NCBI GenBank assembly: GCA_030430565.1
Contig: JAUIKS010000003.1
Span: forward strand, 372,001-436,000
Direction: 5' to 3'
Source: Polyangia bacterium
GTDB lineage: Bacteria; Myxococcota_A; Polyangia; Nannocystales; Nannocystaceae
DNA: 64,000 nt
The notes beneath the pieces were generated by a model. It was not told the DNA's origin. It worked only from the letters and a program-made list of their open reading frames with translations, and searched no databases. This document shows, one piece after another, positions 19,988 through 27,007 of this stretch (its first letter is position 1; every line of letters starts with the position of its first letter). The position numbers were made by a program, and so were the translations under genes.

Positions 19988-20554
19988 TCAGCGCGGGGGG
20001 CTCGGGCCGTTGAGGTGCTCGATCCGCATGCGCGCGAGCTCGACCCCGTGCGCCGAGAGCACGCGTCGTCGGATCAGGCTGGCGTCGAGCGTATAGAGCG
20101 CTTCGTCTTCGTAGCTCGCCCACTCGCCCTCGTCGACGGTGACCACGCGATCGTTGTAGTGAGGCGACTCGACGACGCGCCGCCGGACCAGCTCGCCATC
20201 ATAAAATCGCCACAGATCGTAGGACTCACAGCAGTCGCCCATGGCGAAGGCCACCAGCTCGCCGTGCTCCGCCAGCGCGCGTAGCCGTCCTGGCTTGTCC
20301 GGGTCGCGCCACAGGCAGTACCACCAGTCGTCGGCCGCGACGACCCACTCGTCGTCGCGCAGCACGTACAGGCTTCGTCCACCTCGCTCCCCACGCGGCG
20401 CCGCTCGCAGGTGCGCCGCGCCCAGCGTTCGCAGCAGCTCCGCAGTCGACAGCGACGGCGCGCGCACGCAGATCACGTAGGGCGAGTGGAGGTAGTTCTC
20501 GAGGTGGTGCGCGCCTTCGCCGACCCCGACGCTGTCGATGAAGGGATAGTCCAC
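19988..20554 (-). CDS. Hypothetical protein, Trp/acid-rich
   Basis: The protein has 188 residues from ATG 20554. It is soluble, with no signal. It is rich in Trp, Tyr, Asp and Glu (DDEWVVAADDWWYCLWRDP; GDCCESYDLWRFYDGELV; VDEGEWASYEDEALY). This composition is often seen in immunity-type or SMI1/KNR4-neighbour proteins, but no toxin gene is adjacent and I cannot assign a family. Codon use is normal for the genome. It is divergent from the SDR gene, with a 55-bp gap. Confidence 0.65.
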   Translation of the reverse strand: MDYPFIDSVGVGEGAHHLENYLHSPYVICVRAPSLSTAELLRTLGAAHLRAAPRGERGGRSLYVLRDDEWVVAADDWWYCLWRDPDKPGRLRALAEHGELVAFAMGDCCESYDLWRFYDGELVRRRVVESPHYNDRVVTVDEGEWASYEDEALYTLDASLIRRRVLSAHGVELARMRIEHLNGPSPPR

Positions 20555-20609
20555 TGCCGGCGATGATAGCTGTTGCGCGCGCCCGCGCCGCTGTTGCTAC
20601 AGTGCCGCG

Positions 20610-21458
20610 GTGCAGGGCGCGTTCGCGGGCAAGCGAGTCTTTCTCACCGGCGGCTCGAGCGGGATCGGGCGCGCGGCGGCGCTGCAGCTGGCCCGCGCCG
20701 GCGCGAGCGTCTGCGTCGCGGCCCGGCGCGCCGAGCCGCTCGCGCGCGTCGTCACCGAGCTGCGGGAGTGCGCATGTCGTGATGGACAGGTGTTCTCCTC
20801 CGTCGCGCTCGACATCAGCGATCGCCAGGCCGTCTACGGCGCCGCGCCGCGCGTGCTCGAGGCGCTCGGCGGCCTCGACGTCTTGATCAACAACGCCGGC
20901 GTCACGCACGTCGGCTACCTCGACGAGACCGACGACGAAGTGTTCGAGCGCGTCCTCCAGATCAACTACCTCGGCGCGGTCTGGGTCACGCGCGCGTTCC
21001 TCGGGCACTTTCGCGGCGCGCGCTCGGGGACGATCGCGTTCGTGTCGTCGTTTCTCGGGCTCATGCCGGTGTTCGGCTACGCGGCCTACACGGCGAGCAA
21101 GCACGCGCTCACGGGCTTCGCCGAGTGCCTGCGCCAGGAGCTGCTGATCGACGGCGTGCGCGTGTGCGTGGTGTTCCCCGGCGACGCCAAGACGCCCATG
21201 CTCGACGCGGAGCTGCCGGCGCGCCCGCCCGAGACCACCAAGCTCGCCGAGCTGGTCCCGCCGATCTCCGCCGAGCTGGTGGCGCGCGAGCTGCTGACGA
21301 GCGTCGCCCAGGGCCGCGAGCGCGCGTTCCCGGGGTTCTGGAACCGGGCGAGCCTGTGGGCGGCGCGACGCTTCCCGCGGATCACTCGTCGCGTGGTCGA
21401 TCGTGATCTTCGCGGGGTGTGGCGCGCGGGCGCGGGTCAGGCCTCGAGGACAGGTTAG
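20610..21458 (+). CDS. Short-chain dehydrogenase, 3-ketosphinganine-reductase-like
   Basis: The protein has 282 residues from GTG 20610. The Rossmann motif is TGGSSGIG (residues 13-20), followed by NNAG (94-97). The active site is Ser146/147, Tyr160 and Lys164 (YAAYTASKHAL). The stretch VFPGDAKTPMLDAELPARPP then ET matches the position where 3-ketodihydrosphingosine reductases have PxDTDTP...PET. I infer an NADPH-dependent role in sphingolipid or ceramide synthesis, known in myxobacteria, but no serine palmitoyltransferase is adjacent. Other SDR roles remain possible. Its stop overlaps the convergent pyrF stop by 4 nt. Confidence 0.8.
   Translation: MQGAFAGKRVFLTGGSSGIGRAAALQLARAGASVCVAARRAEPLARVVTELRECACRDGQVFSSVALDISDRQAVYGAAPRVLEALGGLDVLINNAGVTHVGYLDETDDEVFERVLQINYLGAVWVTRAFLGHFRGARSGTIAFVSSFLGLMPVFGYAAYTASKHALTGFAECLRQELLIDGVRVCVVFPGDAKTPMLDAELPARPPETTKLAELVPPISAELVARELLTSVAQGRERAFPGFWNRASLWAARRFPRITRRVVDRDLRGVWRAGAGQASRTG
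20775..20788. repeat. Dispersed palindrome TGTC-N6-GACA, copy 2
   Basis: TGTC-GTGATG-GACA, inside the SDR gene. Confidence 0.8.
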
Positions 21459-22186
21459 AGCGCGCCCGCGATCTCGCGGACGATCGCGTCGGCGGCGCCC
21501 GGGCGATCCTCGGCGCGCATGATCGGGCGGCCGAGCACCAGGTGCGTCGCGTGGCTGGTGATCGCGCGCGCCGGCGTCATCACGCGGCGCTGATCATCGG
21601 CGGCCGAGCCGGCCGGGCGGATGCCGGGGACGACCTTAAACAGCGAGGGCGCGACCTCGTGCACGCGCGCGACCTCCTGACCGCTGCAGACCACGCCGGC
21701 GCAGCCGGCATCGCGCGCGCAGGCGGCTCGCATCGCCACGAGCTCCTGGGGCGCGCGGGTGTGCCCGGCCTCGCGACACGCGGCCTCGTCCTGGCTCGTG
21801 AGCACGGTGACGGCGAGGATGTCGAGCGCGCCCTGGGCCTCCTCGACGCAGGCGCGCAGGTGGTCGGTGCCGGAGCCGGCGTGCACGGTCAAGAACCGCA
21901 CGCCCAGCTCGCGGGCGCTGCGGATCGCCCCGCGCATGGTGTTGGGGATGTCGTGGAGCTTGAGGTCGAGGAAGATCTCGAGGGCCGGGTGGGCCTCGCG
22001 GATCGCCCGGACGACCGCTGGACCCTCGGCGACGAACAGCTGCAGCCCGATCTTCAGCATCCCGACGTGTCCGTCGAGCTCGCGCGCGGCCGCGAGCGCG
22101 GCGCGGGCGTCGGGGACGTCGAGCGCGACGATCAGCCGCTGACGGGCGCGAACTAGCGTGGGGTCGGTCGGGTCGTGCGCTGGCAT
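21455..22186 (-). CDS. pyrF: Orotidine 5'-phosphate decarboxylase
   Basis: The protein has 243 residues from ATG 22186; a TTG at 22225 would add 13 residues and run within 10 bp of the divergent gene. It makes UMP from OMP, the last step of pyrimidine synthesis, in the cytosol. Visible motifs are LIVALDVPDARAAL (strand 1), MLKIGLQLF (Lys), the catalytic FLDLKLHDIPNT (Asp-Lys-x-x-Asp), the VHAGSG loop and the phosphate-binding VVPGIRP. The length suits the short bacterial OMPdecase group. There are no other pyr genes nearby. It converges with the SDR gene. Confidence 0.95.
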   Translation of the reverse strand: MPAHDPTDPTLVRARQRLIVALDVPDARAALAAARELDGHVGMLKIGLQLFVAEGPAVVRAIREAHPALEIFLDLKLHDIPNTMRGAIRSARELGVRFLTVHAGSGTDHLRACVEEAQGALDILAVTVLTSQDEAACREAGHTRAPQELVAMRAACARDAGCAGVVCSGQEVARVHEVAPSLFKVVPGIRPAGSAADDQRRVMTPARAITSHATHLVLGRPIMRAEDRPGAADAIVREIAGAL

Positions 22187-22235
22187 GTCGTCGGCGGTGT
22201 AGCGCGCCGGGCCGCGAGCGGGCAAGCTGCGCGGC

Positions 22236-23429
22236 GTGTCGAACCCCGCGAAGGCGCCAGACCCCCGCGACGCCCTGTTTCAGCTGCTCGAGGAGGCTGT
22301 GCGGGAGCGCGTGTTCCCCGGCTGCGTCGCGCTCGTGTGGCGCGGCGGCGCGACGCTCTATCACGAGGCCCACGGGATGCTGGCGAGCGCGCCCGAGGTT
22401 CCCGAGCACGCCGTGAGCGCGACCCGCGAGACCGTCTACGACCTCGCCTCCCTGACCAAGGTGCTGGCGACGACGACGCTGTGGGCCGTGACCGTCAGCG
22501 AGGGCCGCGTCGCCCTCGACGCGCCCGTCCCCGCGCCGTGGTCGCGCGCGTGCCCGGGGGCGACGCTCGCCGATCTCTTGGCTCACTGCGCGGGTCTCGA
22601 GGCCCACCGCGAGTACTTCGCGGCCCACGCCGGCGCGGCCCCGGGGCGCCACGCGGATCGTGTCCTTCAGGACATCTGCGACACGCCGCCGGCCTACCCG
22701 GTCGGGCAGCGCGCGGTCTACAGCGACCTCGGCTTCATCATCCTCGGCGCCTGGCTCGAGCGCGTGCACGGCTGTCCGTTGGACCAGCTGTTCGAGAACC
22801 GCGTCGCGTGGGCGCTCGGCCTCGAGCTCACGGGGCGCCCGGTGCCGGCGCTCGGCTACCACCGGCTGCGCCCCGGGGGCGCGCGGGGAGCCGCGCGCGC
22901 GCAGCGGAGCGCGGTCGCGCCGACCGAGGTCTACGACCCGGCCTTGCACCCCGAGGGCGTCCCCTCGCACTTCGCGGTGCGACGCGATCAGCCCTACGCC
23001 CACTACGAGGTGCACGACGACAACGCGCTGGTCATGGGCGGGGTCGCCGGGCACGCCGGCCTGTTCGGCGACGCGGACGCGGTGCTCGAGCTCGCGCGCG
23101 CCTGGCTCGACGTGAGCCTGCCGGGCCTCGAGCGAGCCGTCCGCGATCGCTTCTGGACGCCGTCGCCTGTGCCCGGCTCGACGCGACGGCTGGGGTGGGA
23201 CGGCGTCAGCCCCGACGGCTCGGGCGTGACCGGCGACGCCCTGTCAGCGCGCGCGGTCGGCCACACCGGCTACACCGGGACGAGCCTGTGGATCGATCCG
23301 GCGGGCGACGACAGCACGGGCGACGGCTCGATCTATGTGCTGCTGAGCAACCGCGTCCACCCGACCCGCGACAACCCGAAGATCAAGCGGCTGCGGCGGC
23401 GGTTCCACGCGCTCGCGGCCAGGCTGTAG
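22236..23429 (+). CDS. Serine beta-lactamase-fold hydrolase (class C/EstB-like)
   Basis: The protein has 397 residues from GTG 22236. It has no signal peptide, so it is a cytoplasmic member of the beta-lactamase/transpeptidase-like family. The nucleophile motif SLTK lies in TVYDLASLTKVLATTTL. The Tyr motif is YSD (YSDLGFIILGAWLERV). The third box is HTG (VGHTGYTGTSLWID), replacing KTG. VMGGVAGHAGLFGDADAV is also typical. Activity as an esterase, amidase or D-peptidase cannot be told from sequence. It is divergent from pyrF with a 49-bp gap. A dispersed palindrome lies at 22661-22674. Confidence 0.88.
   Translation: MSNPAKAPDPRDALFQLLEEAVRERVFPGCVALVWRGGATLYHEAHGMLASAPEVPEHAVSATRETVYDLASLTKVLATTTLWAVTVSEGRVALDAPVPAPWSRACPGATLADLLAHCAGLEAHREYFAAHAGAAPGRHADRVLQDICDTPPAYPVGQRAVYSDLGFIILGAWLERVHGCPLDQLFENRVAWALGLELTGRPVPALGYHRLRPGGARGAARAQRSAVAPTEVYDPALHPEGVPSHFAVRRDQPYAHYEVHDDNALVMGGVAGHAGLFGDADAVLELARAWLDVSLPGLERAVRDRFWTPSPVPGSTRRLGWDGVSPDGSGVTGDALSARAVGHTGYTGTSLWIDPAGDDSTGDGSIYVLLSNRVHPTRDNPKIKRLRRRFHALAARL
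22661..22674. repeat. Dispersed palindrome TGTC-N6-GACA, copy 3
   Basis: TGTC-CTTCAG-GACA, inside the serine hydrolase gene; inner C-G adds one more pair. Confidence 0.8.
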
Positions 23430-23463
23430 CGTCGCTCGTTTCGCCCGTGTCTCGACGTTCAGC

Positions 23464-23923
23464 ATGTCGCTCCACGAGCGCGCCTGCGCGTGGGGCTACG
23501 GCGAGAGCTGCACCCGGCTCGCGGCGCTCGAGCGCGTGAACGCCACGCAGCTCGATCGTGCCGAGGTCCGCGCCGCCTGTGAGCGAGGTGATCCCGAGCT
23601 GTGCAAACGCGACGCGTGGACCCGCCGGAAGCTCGGCGACCACGACCGCGCGCGCGCGCTGTACGAGCGCGTCTGCGACCTCGGCGACGCGAGCGCCTGC
23701 GAGTCCGTCGCGTGGACGACCCACGCCGACACCCTTCGACCCGCTCGACGACGAGCGCGCCGGCTTCTTGACCCGAGCCTGTTACGTGCGCGGCACGCCC
23801 GACTGCGACGCGCTCACCGAGTTTCGGGGCGAGCTCGCGCTCGCGGCGTGTACGGCGAAGCAGTACGACCGCTGCCGCGAGCTGGTTGACCTCCTGCGCC
23901 CGCTGCCCGGATCGTGGACGTGA
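23464..23923 (+). pseudogene. Broken Sel1-like repeat gene (truncated, frameshifted)
   Basis: Frame 1 from 23464 reads ERACAWGYGESCTRLAALER, then RAACERGDPELCKRDAW and LYERVCDLGDASACESVAW. These are Cys-paired Sel1-like repeats common in myxobacteria. At about 23735-23745 the coherent reading moves to frame 2, giving DPLDDERAGFLTRACYVRGT and TAKQYDRCRELVDLLRPLPG, stop 23921-23923. The first repeat begins mid-unit with no signal peptide, although such proteins are normally secreted. So the gene seems both 5'-truncated and frameshifted. A single-base assembly error could explain the shift but not the missing start. Confidence 0.6.
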
Positions 23924-23977
23924 TCGACCGCCGCGAGTTCTGCCCCAACAGACACGTTGTAGGGGCGGCCGCGCGGA

Positions 23978-24610
23978 TCAGTCGCAGACCGCGAGCGCGT
24001 CCTCGAGGTTGCGCAGGACCTTGACGCGCTTGGTGTCGAGCTCCATGTCGCTCTCGGCGATCGCCCGCGCGACCGCCGGCTGCGTGCCGACGAGCACGCC
24101 CTGGGCGCCGAGCAGACGCAGGCAGCGCAGCAGCTTGCTGATCTGGTCGAGGGTCTCGGCGTCGATCGACGAGACCCCCGTCAGGTCGAGGATCACGTGT
24201 CGCGCCTGCCGCTGGGTGACGGCGGTGAGCGTGCGCTCCAGCAGCAGGCGCGAGCGCTCCCCCGCGAGCCGACCGACGATCGGGATCATCAGCACGTCGG
24301 CGCGGACCGGGACGATGACGGCGGAGAGGTCGTGGATCAGCGACTCCATCTCGGCGGTCGCGCGCTCGTAGGCCGCCTGCTTCTGCTCGAGCGCGTCGAT
24401 CGTCTCGAGCAGCTCTCGCTCGGCGCGCTCGCGCTGCTCGGCGCGGTAGATCATGTCCTCGTGGAGCGTGCCGAGGCCGACGAGGATGTCGAAGAGGTTG
24501 GGGTCGTCGACGCCCTCGAGCGCGTCGAGGTCGATCGAGCACGTGCCGTTCGCGATCTCGATGAGATGATCGAGCGCGATCTTTACGATGTCCTCAGCGG
24601 TCGTCGACAT
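23978..24610 (-). CDS. RsbR-like STAS-domain regulator
   Basis: The protein has 210 residues. The N-terminal half (1 to about 90) is helical and acidic with a coiled coil (YRAEQRERAERELLETIDAL). The C-terminal STAS domain begins at DLSAVIVPVRADVLMIPIVG and includes RHVILDLTGVSSIDAETLDQ and LGAQGVLVGTQPAVARAI, as in RsbR/RsbS stressosome proteins. The phosphorylation-site region VSSIDAET retains Ser and Thr candidates. It overlaps the upstream gene by 17 nt, so they are translated together. I infer partner-switching signalling through a kinase not encoded here. Confidence 0.82.
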   Translation of the reverse strand: MSTTAEDIVKIALDHLIEIANGTCSIDLDALEGVDDPNLFDILVGLGTLHEDMIYRAEQRERAERELLETIDALEQKQAAYERATAEMESLIHDLSAVIVPVRADVLMIPIVGRLAGERSRLLLERTLTAVTQRQARHVILDLTGVSSIDAETLDQISKLLRCLRLLGAQGVLVGTQPAVARAIAESDMELDTKRVKVLRNLEDALAVCD

Positions 24611-25025
24611 CGTCGAGGTACCTCATCGCCGCGTCGCGGTCGTGGAATACGCGCATCCCGGTGCTGGCGCCGAGCACCGCGAGCGAGACCCGGGCGATCG
24701 TCGCGAGCACGCGGCTCTGGCCGATGAAGACCGCGGCCGCGACGATCCGCGGCTCGTCCGCGCCCAGGCGGAGCAGCGCCTCGCGGTACTCGGCCGACGG
24801 CCGCCTCGCGGCCGCGACGTCGACGTAGACCTTGATGCTGCGCCAGCCCTCCGCGATGCGCCGCATCTCGACGGCCATGAGCTCGAGGGAGAAGGTGCTC
24901 CCCACGGGGAGGTCACGGAATTCGACGATGTTGTCGCGCAGGTGACTGACGCGACCGCGGATCGCCGCGACCTCCTCAGGCGTGCTCTCGGGGCCGTATG
25001 CACGATGTTCGAACTTAAACTCCAT
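24594..25025 (-). CDS. STAS/SpoIIAA-like small protein paired with RsbR-like gene
   Basis: The protein has 143 residues from ATG 25025; a GTG at 25028 is adjacent. It is soluble. The pattern is alternating strand and helix (SIKVYVDVAAARRPSAEY; RIVAAAVFIGQSRVLATIAR), ending in TGMRVFHDRDAAMRYLDD. That ending is typical of SpoIIAA-like/STAS-like folds, where a final strand precedes a helix starting F-x-D-x-x-x-A. The family name is an inference. It overlaps the downstream STAS gene by 17 nt. A dispersed palindrome (25114-25127) lies about 90 bp upstream of its start and could be an operator. Confidence 0.65.
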   Translation of the reverse strand: MEFKFEHRAYGPESTPEEVAAIRGRVSHLRDNIVEFRDLPVGSTFSLELMAVEMRRIAEGWRSIKVYVDVAAARRPSAEYREALLRLGADEPRIVAAAVFIGQSRVLATIARVSLAVLGASTGMRVFHDRDAAMRYLDDVDDR

Positions 25026-25171
25026 CACGCGGCGCGCTCGATACTACCAGCCGAGCGCGGGCGCTGGCGCGCGCTGGCGCGGCGGCCCGTTCGTTGTCGC
25101 GCTGGGGGATACATGTCTTTATGGACATATGTTTTCGCGCGCCCGCGCGCGCGCACGAACGCTCGGGGCCG
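25026..25171. other. Intergenic spacer with palindrome
   Basis: This 146-bp gap separates the leftward dehydrogenase stop from the STAS-pair start. It contains ACATGTC-TTTATG-GACATATGT at 25111-25132, followed by T4 and a (CG)n-rich stretch. It may hold the STAS-operon promoter, a terminator for the upstream operon, or both. Confidence 0.5.
25114..25127. repeat. Dispersed palindrome TGTC-N6-GACA, copy 4
   Basis: TGTC-TTTATG-GACA, intergenic, upstream of the STAS pair. Confidence 0.8.
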
Positions 25172-26263
25172 CTAGTACTCGCGCTGCTTGTCGACGACGT
25201 TGCGCAGCGGCTCGCCGGCGACGAAGCGCCGCAGGTTCTCGCGCAGCAGCGCCACGCGGCGCTCCCAGACCTTGTCGGAGGTCCCGCCCATGTGCGGCGT
25301 CACCACCACGTTTTCGAACGTCCACAGCGGGTGCTCCGGCGGCAGCGGCTCTGGATCGGTCACGTCGAGGCCCGCGCCCGCGAGCGTACCGCGCTCGAGC
25401 GCGGCGACCATCGCGTCGGTGTCGATGACCTTGCCGCGCGCGATGTTGATGATGAACGCGCCCGGCTTGAGCGCCGCGAACTCCTCCGCGCCGATCATCC
25501 CCTCGGTCTCGCGCGTCAGCGGCACCGCGAGGAACAGGACATCCGCGCGCGGGAGCACCTCACGCAGCTTCGCCGGCGGGACAATCTCCTCAATGTAGTC
25601 CGCGCGCGGCTTGTCGACCTTGGGATCGACCGCGATGATCTTCATCCCGAAGCCGCGCGCGCGCTCGGCGATCGCCGAGCCGATCCCGCCCAAGCCGACG
25701 ACGAGCGCGGTCTTCCCGTGCAGCTCGATCGGCCGGTGCTCGGACTTCTTGAGCGCGTCGCGGGTGCCTCGCCAGTCGCGCTCGGGCGCGCGCGCGACCA
25801 CGCGGTGGATCCCGCGCGTCAGCACCAGCAGCAGCGCGAGCGCCTGATCGGCGACGTTCGGGCCCTGGATCACCTTCGCGTTGGTCAGCACGATGTCGCT
25901 GTTCTTCAGCTCCGGGAACCGGTAGCGATCGACGCCGGCGCTGTAGACCTGAACCCAGTCGAGCTGCGTGCCCGCGCGGATCAGCTCCGGGCTGACCACG
26001 CCGAGCAGCGCGTCCGCGTCGGCGATCTCCTTCATCGCCTGCTCCGCGCTCTCGACCGGCACGAGCCGGGCCTTCGGCGCGGCCGCGCGCAGCTCGGCGA
26101 GCTGCGCGTCGTCGAGCCACGCGACCACGACCTTCGGCCCGGGCTTCTCGGCCGCGATCTTCGGGGTCACCCCGCAGCACAGCAGCAGCAGCAGCAGCGT
26201 GGCCGCCAGCGCGAGCGGGCGGCGAGTTCGAAGAGACCTCAAAGACAGCATGGCGTTCGCCAC
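25172..26263 (-). CDS. D-2-hydroxyacid dehydrogenase with N-terminal signal
   Basis: The protein has 363 residues. After a basic start (SLRSLRTRRP) comes a strong hydrophobic segment, LALAATLLLLLLCCG (17-31), whose end LLCCG could be a lipobox. The enzyme proper is the D-isomer-specific NAD-dependent family: VVGLGGIGSAIAERARGFG is the nucleotide site, AFIINIARGKVIDTDAMVAA carries the Arg region, DPEPLPPEHPLW the Asp/Glu region and VVVTPHMGGTS the catalytic His. Such enzymes are normally cytoplasmic because they use NAD(H), so export or membrane tethering is odd. It is the last gene of a five-gene leftward run, 12 nt after its neighbour. Confidence 0.87.
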   Translation of the reverse strand: MANAMLSLRSLRTRRPLALAATLLLLLLCCGVTPKIAAEKPGPKVVVAWLDDAQLAELRAAAPKARLVPVESAEQAMKEIADADALLGVVSPELIRAGTQLDWVQVYSAGVDRYRFPELKNSDIVLTNAKVIQGPNVADQALALLLVLTRGIHRVVARAPERDWRGTRDALKKSEHRPIELHGKTALVVGLGGIGSAIAERARGFGMKIIAVDPKVDKPRADYIEEIVPPAKLREVLPRADVLFLAVPLTRETEGMIGAEEFAALKPGAFIINIARGKVIDTDAMVAALERGTLAGAGLDVTDPEPLPPEHPLWTFENVVVTPHMGGTSDKVWERRVALLRENLRRFVAGEPLRNVVDKQREY

Positions 26264-26275
26264 GCTATCACAGCG

Positions 26276-26998
26276 CTACATGTGCGCGACGCGGTAGATG
26301 ACCCAGAACAGATGGGCCGCGTGCTTGCCTGGGAGCTCCAGGCGCGTGCAATTAAAGCTCTTGGTCAGGCTCGTGATCGCCATGCCGAGCGCGTCGCTGC
26401 GCTCGCCCGGGATCACCGCCGCCGAGCCGATCGCCCGCCACGAGGTCCCCCACGGGATCATCCACGACATGAAGTGATCGCCGGCGCGCAGCTGCATGAC
26501 CGCGTGCTTGTCGAGCACCGTCACGGCCTCGTCGCGCAGCAGATCGCGGCCGCGGATTCGCTCCTTGCGCACGTGCACGTCAGTGATCTTCATCAGCACC
26601 ATGCGCGCCTGCAGGCACGCGTCGAGCGCGGCGCGCTGTCGACCCTGCAGCGGCGGGCTCGCGTGGTGGAACAGGTCGACGACGCGGATGTTGTTGTTGT
26701 CGCGCCACCCGTACATCAAGAAGCTGTAGAACGCGGTCTTGAGCTCCGGGAGGTTGCGCTCCTCGGGCTTCGCCGCGTTGAAGAAGCCGTTCATCACCGC
26801 CGGCACCACCTGGCCGAGCCGGCGGGTGATGAAGCCCGCGATCATCTGCTCGACGCGTTCGAAGTCCGCGCGCTCGTACTTGCCCCAGCGCGACTTCTGG
26901 ATCGCGCCCTCCATCGGCTTGACGGTGTACTGCGACGGCTGGATCTTTCCGGTGCCGCGGCGCTTGCGACGGGAGGGGCTCTTGGTGTCGGTGGTCAT
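26276..26998 (-). CDS. Hypothetical protein in lipoprotein operon
   Basis: The protein has 240 residues and is soluble. It begins with a Lys/Arg-rich tail (SPSRRKRRGTGKIQPSQ). The body is mixed alpha/beta (FERVEQMIAGFITRRLGQVV; RVVDLFHHASPPLQGRQ; RAGDHFMSWMIPWGTSWRAI). I do not recognise it. It lies 9 nt after the Cys-rich lipoprotein gene and 12 nt before the dehydrogenase gene, so it is surely cotranscribed. The basic N-terminus suggests contact with nucleic acid or acidic lipid; this is speculative. Confidence 0.7.
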   Translation of the reverse strand: MTTDTKSPSRRKRRGTGKIQPSQYTVKPMEGAIQKSRWGKYERADFERVEQMIAGFITRRLGQVVPAVMNGFFNAAKPEERNLPELKTAFYSFLMYGWRDNNNIRVVDLFHHASPPLQGRQRAALDACLQARMVLMKITDVHVRKERIRGRDLLRDEAVTVLDKHAVMQLRAGDHFMSWMIPWGTSWRAIGSAAVIPGERSDALGMAITSLTKSFNCTRLELPGKHAAHLFWVIYRVAHM

Positions 26999-27007
26999 GG
27001 TCGGTTG

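Noticed and set aside
19988..20554. Immunity protein of a toxin-antitoxin or polymorphic toxin pair
   Set aside because: Composition is suggestive, but no toxin gene lies beside it and the family cannot be recognised.
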